From contig LSYV01000083.1 of NCBI GenBank assembly GCA_001584585.1, forward strand, positions 106,151 through 170,150: DNA of 64,000 nt, written 5' to 3'. The stretch comes from Gonium pectorale (Eukaryota > Chlorophyta > Chlorophyceae > Chlamydomonadales > Volvocaceae). Shown here in pieces: positions 1 to 11,429 of the stretch. The position numbers and the translations under genes were made by a program. Under the pieces are notes generated by a model. That model did not search any database. It was not told the DNA's origin and worked only from the letters and a program-made list of their open reading frames with translations. Every line of letters begins with the position of its first letter. Positions within the stretch are counted from its first letter, which is position 1.

Positions 1-202
1 GGGGCGGAGGGCCGGTCAGGTGGGCCCAGGACGGAACGCAATGCGGGCGGAGAGGAGCCTGCAACGCGGCGCATTGTGGCGCTGGTTGCCACCTGCGGCG
101 TACCGGTACTGTGTGCCGTGCGCAGCGCAGCCCCGCTACCCGAACGCCCGCCGGAAAACAGTCTTCCCCTAGCCACCACAAAAGCGTAACCGACCAACGT
201 AC

Positions 203-1062
203 CGGCGCCTGCAGGATGGTGCCCAGCAGCTCCGGCGCCGGTCCTGCTCCTTCCTCACCGCCGCCGTCGCCGGCTGTAACGCCGGTGTCGGGCCCCGCCC
301 CGGCCCCATATCGCTGCACGTAGCGCACCGCGTCCTGGCAGCCGGTGGAGTGGCCCAGAAGCACCAGCCCACTCACGTCGAAGTGGCGGCGCAGGAAGCA
401 GCCTAACTGGCGCAGGTCGGCTGCGTCCCGGTCCAGGCTCCCCGTGCCGTAGCCCTGAGAGGGCCCCGTGAGGGCATGCGGGCAGCAGCGACAGCATGGG
501 GCCGGCCGCTCACGTCGTCGCGGCCTGCCGGGCCAAGGCCGGCCGCCTGCTCCCCTTGTGCGGCAACGTGCGTCGTCGGGCCGCCAATCTTCCTCTGCTC
601 CGCCACAGAGTCAGCCGTTAGGGACGGAAGGCCGCGCGCCCCGCTAGCTGTGCCAGTATTTCGGTTCCATTGTTGGCTGCTGAACCCCGCCTGCGGGTTG
701 TCTCGCAGCGGCCCCCCTGCCCCCGGCGCCTCGCCCCGTGGATACCCCCCGGGCCCCACCACAACCCGTAGCATCCCCTCTGCCCTCCCGCAGCCTCCTC
801 ACACTACCCCCCCTCCCGCCCTCGATGCTCACACCTGCCAAGACGACTGAATAGACGCGTGCGCCACCAGCCACCCGCTCCGCGTCAGCGCCTCTGACAA
901 TGGCACCACATAAGGCGCAAACAGCAGACCATCCGTCAATCCGCCGACAAATACGACAGCTCTCGCTCCCTTCGTGTGAGAATTAGTCGTCGGCCTAGCG
1001 AGAAGCGCAACCTGAGGTCCGACCGACCCATAGCGGACGAGCGTCCCGGACAGTTGGAACAT
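203..1062 (-). CDS. DUF1749 (UPF0613) alpha/beta hydrolase, 5' part
   Basis: Two exons are visible, 1062-835 and 454-203, joined in phase 0 (76 and 84 codons); the next exon lies left of the window, so the gene is partial. The first exon holds the N-terminal strand and a GGLTDGLLFAPYV stretch typical of DUF1749. The second holds SLDRDAADL followed by the nucleophile elbow GHSTGCQD and then ILQAP, just before the usual SDRE block. The Ser of GHSTG is the expected catalytic nucleophile. Donors are CAG|GTGTGAG and CCG|GTACG, and the acceptor is TCTCAG. Start at 1062 (MFQLSG) matches where family members begin; an in-frame Met at 1110 is also possible. DUF1749 proteins are alpha/beta hydrolases of unknown substrate. 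The gene lies in tandem with the coiled-coil gene to its right. Confidence 0.82.
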
Positions 1063-1195
1063 CCGTGCGTTTGTCACATCCCATCTTAACCGCAAATACA
1101 TTCTCGTCAAAGCTGCAAATTAAAAAAGGACACGCCGTACAGACACGGGTTGGGTTTTGGAAAGTCGATTCGCGACACTCGAACACCGCGAGTCC

Positions 1196-4100
1196 TCAGA
1201 GTGCAATGTCCTTGAAAGCCTGCAGCAGAGCCGGAGAGGGCCGCCAGACGTGCGCCGGCGGGATGCTGCCGTCAGCCGGTGCAGTCGGCTCCCCACCCGG
1301 CACCTCCCACCCGGCATCGGCTCTGGCACGTCCAGCCTGCTGCGTCAAGTCTTGCCGGTGGTCGACCTGGAGTGCCCCTGAAGCCCGTGCCGCCGGGGGC
1401 CTGGCATCCGTGAAGATCCCCGCCCTGTCTTCCTCCGCTGGCTCAATCTCGGGCACGGCGGGGGCGCGCGGCGGCGCAGGATTGGGCGCCATCGCGGCAT
1501 ACGGCTTTGGGGCCCCGCTGGCAGAGGCTTTGCGGGAGTCCGGCTGAACGGCTGGTTCCGCCTGATCGCGCTGGTGCTGCCATGACCGGGCGGTGTCGTT
1601 TCCCTCCGCCGCTTGGGGTGGCTGCTGGGGAAGCTGTGGATCCCGCCGCACGGCCTCCTGCGGCCAGGAGTGCTCCTGTCCTCCGTCGACAGGCTGCACC
1701 TCCGCCACCTCCCCATCCCCATCCAACGAGTGCGATACGGTTGCCGTGGCGCGCACACCAGCGGCAGCAGCAGCGGGAAGGCCAGGTGGTGGCAGTGGCC
1801 GCACCGACGGGCGCCGCTGAGGTGCCACCGCAACCGCTGCTGCCGCAGAGGCCGGCCTGGTGGGCGGCGGCAACGGGGCAGGGGCTGCCGCCCGCTCCCG
1901 CGGCGTCTCAGCTGTCCAGGGCCGGAAGGGCCTCAAATCGCCCTGCGACACCAGCCGCGACGCGATGGCGTCCGCAGCCTCCCGCTCAGCCGCCCGCGCG
2001 GCTATCTGCTCCAGGGCTTGCCTCGACGGCCTCGCAGCCAGCGACCGTCCGGGGGGCGGCAGCTCCAGGATCAGGTCCATTCGAGCCGCGCTCGAGTACT
2101 GGTCGAGGGGCGGTAGGGGCTCCGCCGCCATGATCATAGGCACGGGTGCTTGCTGCGGTGGCATCGCCCCCAGCCAACTGCTTACGGCGCCGCCGCCATC
2201 AGCAGCGAGTCCGAGCGGAGCCATGCCGTGAGCTGCTGCTACTGACGCCCCTTGCCCAGCAGCATCCTGGTGCAGCTCAGCCTGCGCCGGCGGCAGCTGC
2301 AGGACGAGGTCGATGTGCCGCGGCTGCCGCTGGAGCACCGGAAAATTTTCCACGCCCGGAGTCGAGTGACCGTAACCGCCGGGCAGCTGCCACGTCCCGC
2401 CTACGGCCGCGTCCTCCATCGCTGCCGTGCGCAGCCCCGACACGTACGATGGCCCTAACGGGTACGGGCGTTCGCCCGGGGAATCCACCCTGGGAACGTA
2501 GCCTGGCGGAAACCAGCCGATCCTAAGCTCTCCCGCACCGGGGACCGCCCCGCCGCCCGCGGCGGGCGCCGCACCACCCGCCTGCAGCGGCGCCTGCGCT
2601 GTCGCCGGCGGCAGGGGTTCCATGCCGGGCGGCAGCGAGCGGAAGAGCGTCTCCACGCCGCCCCGCATGCCGCGCTGGTGGCCGGGCTCCACGCCGGGCG
2701 CGCCCGCGTGCAGGGCGTGCAGGTTGGAGCGCAGCAGCTGCGCGTCCGCCAGCACCCGCAGCGTCGAGTCGTCCACCACGTCCGGGGCGCTGGGCGCGTG
2801 CCGCATGCCTACGCAGGACAGGTTGGTAGCGGGGCGAAGGCGGGGTGGTAGCTGGGACGGAAAAGCATTCGGCGTACCCCAAAACGGTCAGCAACGCTGG
2901 CGGGTCGTGTCCTAGCTCGTCCACGCTCGCGGCCCGCATTACAGATGCGAGATGCCAGATATAGGGGTGTGCAGCCTGCCGTTGGTGCGTGAGCATCCCA
3001 GCCGACAGAGCAGTCTCGTGCGCAGCAGGGTGCGTGTGGACAGGGAGGCTTGCGGACGGACTTGTGTGCGCACCTTTTGCTCCCTTGTCCCCCACCATCA
3101 CGCCCGCCTCCGCCAGTGTATGGTTGGTTTGCCCCAGCTGGTCCGCGATGGTCTCCGTCTCCTCCGCGATTGCCCGCAGCTCCGGGGCGAGCCTGCCCGC
3201 CACCGACTCCGGCACCTCGTTCGCCAGCAGCTTGATCGTCTTTTCGTGCCGCTTGTCCTGACGGAACGGACAAAGGAGCACACAGCTTCTCTAAACACGT
3301 ACTGCTCTTTGGGGGGAGTGGCAGCTTTTGAATGCCATAGGGGCGGGCCGCCAGAGGCCCCTTCAGCGCTCACGAAGCGCTGATGCACTGTCTCCGGCTC
3401 AACGATGTAATGCCCTTCGTAAGGCGCCCGTAGCCCTTCCCATTCTTAAGACCGGGCTTGGCAACCTGGGCTATGTGAGCAACCGATTAGCGTACCTCGA
3501 TGCGATTGAGCACGTTGGCAGCGATGGCCTGCCTCGCCAGCCGCACGCGGTCCGCCTCTGACTGCGCCAGCAGGTGCTGCGTGGCCGCCAGCTGCCGCTC
3601 GAAGGCGCCCAGAGCCTGGGTGGCCGTTTCGCGCGAGCGCACCACCTCGGTCACTAGCTGCCGCTGCTGCGAGTCCAGGTGAGAGACCACCTGGGTCTGG
3701 TGCTGCGCCGCCTGGTGAGCCCCAATTGCGGCGGTGTGGACGTCTGCGGGCGGGAGGGACGCAGGGGTTGGGAAAGTGCGGCCCAAAAGGCGTGTCCTTG
3801 AGAGGGAAGCTCTGCAGCCTTCTCTCCAACGCAAGGTTGTGACTGCCAGGTCAACAGCCGGAACCTGCTGCCGGTCAGTCCGCCTCGAACAGAACGGCCC
3901 GGCTCCGTCAGGCAATAGAACCTGTGCGTCGCAGCACACTTTGCGCCCTTTACCGTATGCGCCCCCCCCCCAATATGCGACCCGTTTCCCATTCCGTATT
4001 ACCCCCCAATATGCACGAGGCGCACGATCCAAACATAGGTTGACGCACGCTCAACGTCACAGAGAGACACACAGCCGCGCGCCGTGAGAGGGTGCCCGCC

Positions 4101-7078
4101 CCGGCCCCAGCGCCCCCACCTTCCAGCAGGGCCCGCTGCTCGAGGAACTGCTCCCGCGTGGAGTCCAGCAGCTGCCGCGCTGCCGCCTGCTGCCCGCTGG
4201 CAACGTCGCCTGCGAGCGCCTCCAGCGCACCCCGCAGCTCCACATACAATCCGCGCAGGGTGTCCACCTGCGTGCGCGCATTGCCCGCCCCAACCATCAA
4301 CACACGGTCCGGTTTAGAACACCGCAGCCAGCCCAACGCACCCTCAGCTCATGCGTGGTGGCTCTCGCTGCCCGAACTGCAGCTCGCGCTCCGCAACGGC
4401 GATCACGGTACAGCACAGACCGTGTCAGAGCGCAATATGCAAGTTGCCAGGCAACGGCGCAGATGGGGCGCCCCAGGCCACAGCTACACACCAGATGAGC
4501 AGCTGCGCACCTGCTGCGACTTCTCCTGCAGCGCCGCCTGCATCGCGTGCGCCTCCGCCAACGCGCGCTCCATCCGCGCGTGCGCGTCCTCCTCCGCCGC
4601 CCGTGCAGCTGCCAGCGCCTGCTTGGCCTCCGCCACCTGCACCTCAGCCGCGTCGGCGCGCTTGGCCTCCGAGAGCAGGTGCTCCCGCAGGTCCTTCGAG
4701 CTGCCCGGGCAGAGGCGGTAAGGGCGGCAAGAGGTCAGACTTAGGACAGCGAAGCTGCCGTAGACATTCGACGGCGCTGCCCGCTATCACTTTGCCCCTA
4801 TAGCTGTTCAAGGCAAGCGGCTGCTCCAGGCTCTGTACGGTTGGCTATAGGCGCGGTGGTTCTTCGTGTGTGTGACATCTCCCCTTCCATCCCCCGCCCC
4901 GCCCCACAGGTTCTCTTGGTGCGCCAGCATCTCGGTCTTCTGGCGCCGCAGCTCCGCCACCTGGTCCATCGCGCCCTCCAGCTTCATGTCCAGCACCCCG
5001 CACTGCTCCGTCAGGTCCGCCACCCGCTGCAGCAGCTGCACCTTCTGACCAGCCAGCGTCGCCAGCTGCTGCTCCAGCGTCTGGATTACCTTGCGAGAGC
5101 CGTCCTCGACCTGCGGGTAGTGAGAGGTGGGCGGCTGAGGAGGCACTCCATGTGCAAAAGGCGCGCGGAACGGGGCATGCCTGAAAAGTGCCTGTATCCG
5201 AGGGTGTGTGGAGTGATACTTCGCGCGCGCAATTTCGTAACCCATGATGAAGAACAGAGGTCAGGTCTACGGCGGCGCAGCGGTTGACCAGGCGGCAGGG
5301 AGGCTCCCTTGCGGTGCCTCGACCAGACGCTTGTCGCCCCGACACGGCTTGGAAGCGGGTCAGGTCTCATGCATGGGCCCTGAGTACGGCTACTGCGCTC
5401 AAGGCCCTCCTCAAGGCCTCCTCCCCCACCTGCAGCTCTGCATGACGCACGGTGGGCAGCTTATGCGCCTTCTCTGCCTGGTCCAGAGCCTCAGTGGCGT
5501 CCAGGAGACGTGCCACCTGCTCCATATGGGGCCCCTGGGGGAAAGGAAGGGATAAAGGGCGCCGCTACGTGTTGCATCATAATGGTTCGTGGAGCTTCGA
5601 GTCCAAGGTCACCGTCCTGCCGCAACTGCTGCATCAGTGGAGGACCGGTCGCTTCCCTAACGGTCGCGGTGTACATCTCCCGCAAGGCACACTCGCTCAG
5701 CTGCGGTTAGTGCTCCGGGTTAGTGCTGCGAAGAGGGTTCAAACCTGCAGGATAGACCAGTGCTACCATGGATTTTACCCAACACAGTACCCTGTGGCGC
5801 CGCCGCTGCACCCTGCCCCCCTCTGCCCGCCCCCCTCCGCTGTTCGTGTACCTGCATCATGCGTGCCTGCTTTAGCTTGCTCTCCGGAATGGAGCCCCCG
5901 CCTGGCGCCTGCCCGCTGGGCCCAAGCGCCCGCGACGTGCGGGTCGTGATGTGGTGCTCCTCCAGCTGTGAGCGGAGCAGCCGGTTTTCCTTGAGCAACA
6001 GCTCCCTGCAGAAGAGGGCAAGGGCCTCCAGCCTCACGGTCATGACCTTTTGGGCTGGCAAGCTTGGGAGCATCGGCGGCACTGCCTGAGTGTCAGTTCC
6101 GTTGAAAGGGCGCAGCAGCATGGCATCATGCTGCCACGTTAAAGGGTCATTGCGCCTCACATGACGGGTGTCAGCTTTGCTATGTGACTGGGCACAGGCA
6201 TGCGCGGCGCGCTCCTCTCCGGACCCACCGCGAGGCGCCATACAAGGTGCTGGCCTTGAAGAGCCGCTTCTGCAGGTGCGCGTCGATCTGCGTGCGGGTG
6301 TTCATAGCGACAGCGTGCCGGGGCAGACCCCTGTTAGGGCATGGGACAGTCGAGGAGCATGGGCCATGCATGCTTTTGCATCTGTGTGCAGCATGGGTGC
6401 CGTCTGTGGGCATGTTTGAGCTGCGGCAGACGTTGTAAGGTCCTTGGATTTGGTTGCGGAGAGTGTGCATTGAAATGACCGCAACCCACCTCATCTTCAG
6501 ACCAGTTGCAGGACAGGAGTGCTCCACGCAGGCCCTCCCGGACTTTGTCACACTCCTGTGGGGTGCCGACAGAGTGTCAGCAGCATGGGTGCTGTCGTGT
6601 GAGAAGGGACCCAGCCCCAATGTGTCAGCAAGCCCCTTTGCCCCTGTCGTACCCAACCCCAACAACGTATTCAACAACACTGGCATTCATCTACGCCATG
6701 CTGATGAAAGGGGGCTAAGGCATCGTTAAGTATGACACCTACGCGTACCTCCAGGTCCTTCTGCAGCTTGCGATAGCGCTCAAGCCGCCCGTCCGCTTTC
6801 TGCTCCTCCAACTGCGCCTGCAGCTTCCTAACGGTAGCCTGCAGCGCCTTGATAGCATCAGGGCCTGGTATTCAATGGGTGCGGCACGGCACACGTGGTT
6901 TGAGGCTGGGCATACTAGGCATCGTGATGGGGCAGAGTACGGATGTGCAGACACGTAACCCCGCACCTCCGGTAGCAAGGTATTCGGTGAAGACATCAGC
7001 TGCACTTCTCGAAACAGCGACGCATTGTTTACTGGCGTCCCTCCACCGTGCCAGCGAAGGCGTCTCTGGGGCCCTCAT
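1196..7078 (-). CDS. Coiled-coil protein of about 1038 residues, family not recognised
   Basis: Eleven exons keep one frame throughout: 7078-6967, 6864-6749, 6287-6244, 6005-5852, 5534-5430, 5110-4908, 4700-4511, 4267-4120, 3743-3496, 3257-3074 and 2808-1196; the total is 1039 codons with a TGA stop. Residues about 38-500 are heptad-like and rich in Leu, Gln, Glu, Ala and Arg, for example KLQAQLEEQK, KENRLLRSQLEEH and LEQQLATLAGQKVQLLQRV. The last exon (about 537 codons) changes character: it is Pro, Ala and Gly rich, with a short recurring motif of the type (M)DLxLELPPP seen as HIDLVLQLPP and MDLILELPPP. No motor, kinase or membrane segment was found. A structural, centrosome- or cytoskeleton-type role is inference only. 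The start at 7078 is the first Met in the open frame of exon 1; an additional 5' exon is possible. Confidence 0.7.
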
Positions 7079-7110
7079 TCCGGGAACCGGCTGCTGGCAA
7101 CTCCCCTGTG

Positions 7111-7125
7111 TGCGCTATATAGTGA
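7111..7125 (-). promoter_or_regulatory. Possible TATA box for the coiled-coil gene
   Basis: CTATATAG at 7115-7122 lies about 40 bases upstream of the proposed ATG at 7078. It is a near-palindrome in a GC-rich setting. Functional status is inference. Confidence 0.25.
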
Positions 7126-8555
7126 ATCAAGTGCTTATTAGGCTTGATGTTCGCTTGTTGGTGAAGGATGTCTGGTCAATGCCAGGTCCGCAGCTGTCCT
7201 TGAGCATTTCAACAACGCGCGAGGCGGTGGGACGCATCTGCTGCTAGTCAATATTTTGATGAATAAGTCCTGTACTTCCCTTTGGATCGGGTGGAACTGG
7301 AACGACGTACGGCGTACATGCTGTGGATGGTGCTCTTTCTTTAAGGCACAACTTCAAAGCAGGGCGGATGGCAAGGCCGAGGTGTACGCGGTTGTAGGCG
7401 GCAGAGCGCTGATAGGGTCGTGGGGGGCAGCTGCAGTCCATCCACGGGGTGCTCCTGTGCGCGGCACCGACGGGATAGGGCTGCAGAGCCATCCGACGTG
7501 TCAGATGTATCAAGTGGTGCCGGGCGTATACGGGGCAATGCCTGGCTGCTAGCCTGGCCGGCCAGACGCATAAGCCCACGGTGCGCATGGTCCAAGCGTC
7601 CAGGCTCTAGCTGCTAACAGTTCGTTTGTTCATGTTGATTCCATCTGCCAGACCCTGACCCAAATCCTTCAGCTCAATTGCATATGGAGGGCTCGCTGGG
7701 CTCATCATCCTGTCCCATTTGGAAAGTGCACTAGGTGCACTACTCCTGGATCCCCAAGCGGCGCTACCGTACACGGCAGCATGCGGCGCCTCAAACAAGC
7801 GAGCCAGCTCAACTTTGGGAAAACCCCGACACGGCATACGGTCCAGAAACCAAGTTCGCATGTCCAGCACGCATCGTCCACGTCCAGCCCGCGTTACAAC
7901 CAGCCACCACCGCATCCGCCTCACTAATCATCGACCGGGGGCTGTGCAAGCCCCGCCGGCGCCAAACAATGCGCGGAAGCCCCGCATTCCCAACAACCGT
8001 CGTCACCCTAAAGAACCCAGAGGAAAAGAACATGAGAAAGGACCAAGGCTCGATGCAGTGGCAGTCAAGCGACCCGCGCGAGTTCAGCCCCCACAAACGA
8101 CGTCTTTGCGTCACTGCAGCGGCGCCTCATTCATAGTTTCATACGGATGTCTCAAAGCAGGGAAAAGGGCCCAAGAGCACGTAGTGCAGCAGATCTGGAC
8201 GAGATCCAGCTGAAGGTTAGCACGACGCGGCAGGACCGCAACCCTACCCGTTCTGGCGTCACCCAGCTATCATACATGCCCGCTTCCAGAAACGGAATGA
8301 GGCGCTTTGCTACGTGCCTTAGCATAGCCGAGCACCCTGCCCAGCTTGCACTACGCCCTGTCCATAAACTCAATTCAGTCGCCCAACCCAAGCCGGGTGT
8401 GCGCATTCAGCATATCATTGGCCCCCCTGAGTGCGCAACCTGCATCCGCCCCGCACCCTCTGCGTAGCCCAAGCAACTAAAACCCTTACCCTGCGCCGCT
8501 TGCTACTCGCAGCCCGCCCCCACCGTCGCAGCACCACCGACGCTCGGGCGCGGCC
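7126..8555. other. Intergenic stretch between two minus-strand genes
   Basis: This holds the expected 3' UTR of GET4 and the upstream region of the coiled-coil gene. Open frames here lack family resemblance and I could not build phase-consistent exons. A short peptide at 7127-7243 resembles the end of a protein kinase domain but has no partner exons. Confidence 0.5.
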
Positions 8556-11087
8556 TCAGTGCGCCTGCGCCAGCGACTTGAGCAGCCCACCCAAGAGGCC
8601 GCCAAACGGCCCGCCGGCGCCCCCTTTCCGCACGTTGAAGTACACCGCCTCCAGCCGCTCCAGCATGGGATCAAAGGACTGGTCGCGCCGCAGCACCGCG
8701 TCGCCGTAGCGGTCCTTGGCCAGCTGCAGCAGCTGGTGCGCCGAAGGCGAGCTCGTGATGGCGTTGACGGCCTGCGCGGTGGCGACCGAGAAGGTTGCAG
8801 CGCAGAGCTGAAGCTACCGTCGTCCCACATCGCGCGGTACACACGCCTAGGTCCAACACAGTAGCAGCACGCCAGCAAAAGCTCGCAGAGGGGCGCGGCA
8901 CGGGAACGTGGGAGCACGGAGCGCGCAACCCGCGCACGCGATCGGCTTTGCGCGCCGGGCGCTGAGGTCAGCGGAGCTCACGTCAGGACTATAGAAGGCA
9001 TACTATCGAAGCCACCCAATGTGGACACCGCAGACACCATTGGTTCCCCCAGGACCGTGGCCCTATTGCCATGCAACGCTTGTACCGCTTAGCAGGACGT
9101 TCCCAGCCAGCGCTGCCCTGTGCATAGCTTTCTGGAGCCGCTACAGCAAACTCCCACAGCAGGATCTGAAACAACCCCTCCCCACCAGCAGCACGAGCTC
9201 CGTGAAGTGCGCGGTGGGCGTGTCCAGCGCGCTGCCACACCGCGAGGTGAAGGCGCCGAACACCGCCCGCGCGTATGCCGCATACGCCACGAGGCCGTCC
9301 GACCTCTGGCTGCTGGCCGCAGTCAGCACCTGCAGCATTGCACGCAGCAGCCAAAGGTCCACTTCCGAGGCGGGGCCCTGGGCGGCACACGTGTGGAGCG
9401 CTGCGGGCGCAGGCGGGCGGCAGAGTGCCGGACCGGGTTGCAGCAGGCGGGATCGCAGCAATCGAGGGAATTGAGCGTGCATACAGGCCGCCGTTGTCAC
9501 CTCGGACTTCGGTACATCGTGGGCGCAGCGGGGAAGCGAGGCAACAACAGGAAATGAAGTGAGCCGTTCTGGCGGCGAGCAAGCCCTGGTCGCGCAGAGG
9601 CCTTGCAAGTACTTTCCGTTGACGTAGGCAGCTTGCTGCGCATGCGGCACCGTCGCCTACACCGCCGTTGTAGCATCTGCAATGTCGCACCCTTCTCCCT
9701 GGCAGTTGCTACCGCTTCACATGCCCTCGGCGTTTCCCCGCAGCGTTTCCCAACCCCATGCCCGACTAACCCTCAGCAAACTCGTCCGCGTCGCATCCGC
9801 GCACGAAGTGCGGCAGCGCCCGCCCAAAGCTCTCCGCGCCGAAGGACTTCCACAGATAAGAGGCAAAGGCCGAGTGTATCCGGCGAGCCGATTGCGAGTC
9901 GCCACCCCTGCGGGCACGGCGGCACAGCGCTTTGAGCCACATGCAGCATCGGCTGCAAACACGTGATGTCGGCAAGCGAACGACACACGCTTCAGGCTTC
10001 TGCGATGTCGACGGTGGGCATCNNNNNNNNNNNNNNNNNNNNCACCTTGCGAGCGGTGGATCGACAACCTGGCCGCGCAAGTCTCACCGGCCGAGGGCAC
10101 CGAGCAGCAAGGGAACCGCGCACTCACTTGTGCGCCCACTTGACAGCGGTCGCCACGAAGCGAGCGCACTCATCCACCACAGGGGACGAACTGCCCTTGG
10201 AGGTGGACGGAGCTTGGCTGCCCGCGCTCGCGCCCGCGGCCGGGCTTGGCGGCGGAGGGAAAGCGCGGATGATGGAGAGCAGCCTCGACGCGGATGCCGT
10301 ATCCGGGCGGACGTCAACAGACGCGTAGGCCTGCGGCCACACGCAGTACAGTGAGCCGGCGGCCGTGAGCGGACACACCGTGCTCTAGGTGCCGCGCTGC
10401 GTACGGCTAATTGCCTGTAGCAACGACTGCAACAAATGGAGCGCGTGCATGGCTGCCACGGAGCCGCTTGAGCTGGTAGGAGTCAGGGGCCTTTCGCTTT
10501 TCGCCACAGACCTCCAGCAGAAGCATCCCAAGCTCGACACCGCACGTGATTTGGTTGTGTGCAAGCTGCGTCGTTGCGCCCTCCTACAGTGCAGACGCAG
10601 GTGGCATTGGGCAATGACGGGCAGTTAATAAGCCAAAGCGGGCCGGATCGCAAAACCCGTCCCGCCCGTTTGTGTGCGTATGTGTAATCGATATGCGTAA
10701 CAGCGTGCTGACACATATGTATTAGCAGGCCAGCGAGCAAAAAACATCCCGTGTGCCGTGAGCTGCGACAAGGAGCACTGCTGCACTGCAGCAGCTTGTT
10801 CATGGACACATGTTGCCCCCCCAACATCCCCGCCCTGTCACGCATGCCCCTTCGGTCACCTGTAGTATCTGCATGGCGTCGTCCAGCTGCTGCTTAGCTT
10901 TACAACGATGGAAAGACGTCTTGTACATTTGCTGCGCTTCATAGTAGGCCCCCGACTCCACCGTGCCCTTGATGCGGGCGAGGGTCTGCGCCGAAGGAGA
11001 CCCGGGCAGGGGGAAAGTCGCGTCGGCGTTGCACCCGATGAGTGAGCCTTGGGTGGGTTTGGGCGGCACCACGGGACAGTGCCACAC
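8556..11087 (-). CDS. GET4: GET4 (TRC35), tail-anchored protein insertion factor
   Basis: Six exons splice in perfect phase: 11087-10860, 10583-10512, 10330-10128, 9907-9771, 9400-9186 and 8771-8556, giving 356 residues, close to the family size. GET4 bridges the GET5/BAG6-type complex to GET3 and helps deliver tail-anchored proteins to the ER; it is cytosolic and built of alpha-helical hairpins. Matching blocks in order are an N-terminal helix pair (SGAYYEAQQMYKTSFHR), ITCGVELGMLLLE, YASVDVRPDT, a WK..G..S..RA..HFV repeat, SEVDLWLLRAMLQVL, and the C-terminal RRDQSFDPMLERL / YFNV / GGLLGGLLKSL. The protein ends shortly after this glycine-rich tail. A 20-base assembly gap falls inside intron 3 and does not touch coding sequence. 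The gene is head to head with the CCDC6-like gene. Confidence 0.9.
10023..10042. other. Assembly gap (20 N)
   Basis: Twenty N bases inside GET4 intron 3. Confidence 0.99.
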
Positions 11088-11429
11088 AGAAGCCTCAAAA
11101 GGTATAATCAGATCTAGAACGCATTGATACCTTGACTACGGATGACGCCATTAGCCGCAAGCTGTCTACAAGACAGCACTTTGGGACTTCGCTGGGCGGG
11201 TTCGATCACTGCAATCCGGTGACAATTCTATCCTATCTGCTTGACCGATTATTACCTTCCTCAGCCCTACAGAGGCAAGAGGGCACAAGCCCTACACGTT
11301 GTACGATGCCGAAAAAAGCTTCTATAGCTTCTTCGCGGCGCAGCCTGCCAATCCACGACTTGCACCGTCACATGGCCTAACAGCTACCTTGATGCTCCAA
11401 TAGCCTAGGCACAGCTCAGACGAGTTACC
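11088..11429. promoter_or_regulatory. Divergent spacer between GET4 and the CCDC6-like gene
   Basis: The 342 bases separate two start codons that point away from each other, so both promoters and 5' UTRs should lie here. No clear TATA box was seen on either strand. Local A+T content is higher than in the flanking exons. Confidence 0.5.

Noticed and set aside
7127..7243. Minus-strand peptide starting QMRPTASRVVEML, like the last subdomain of a protein kinase, preceded by TAGCAG
   Set aside because: No other kinase exon could be found upstream to 8555, the frame ends in TGA, and no donor links it to the downstream coiled-coil gene.
7719..8213. 165-codon plus-strand open frame
   Set aside because: Basic, low-complexity composition typical of a GC-rich shadow frame, no family resemblance and no splice-consistent extension.
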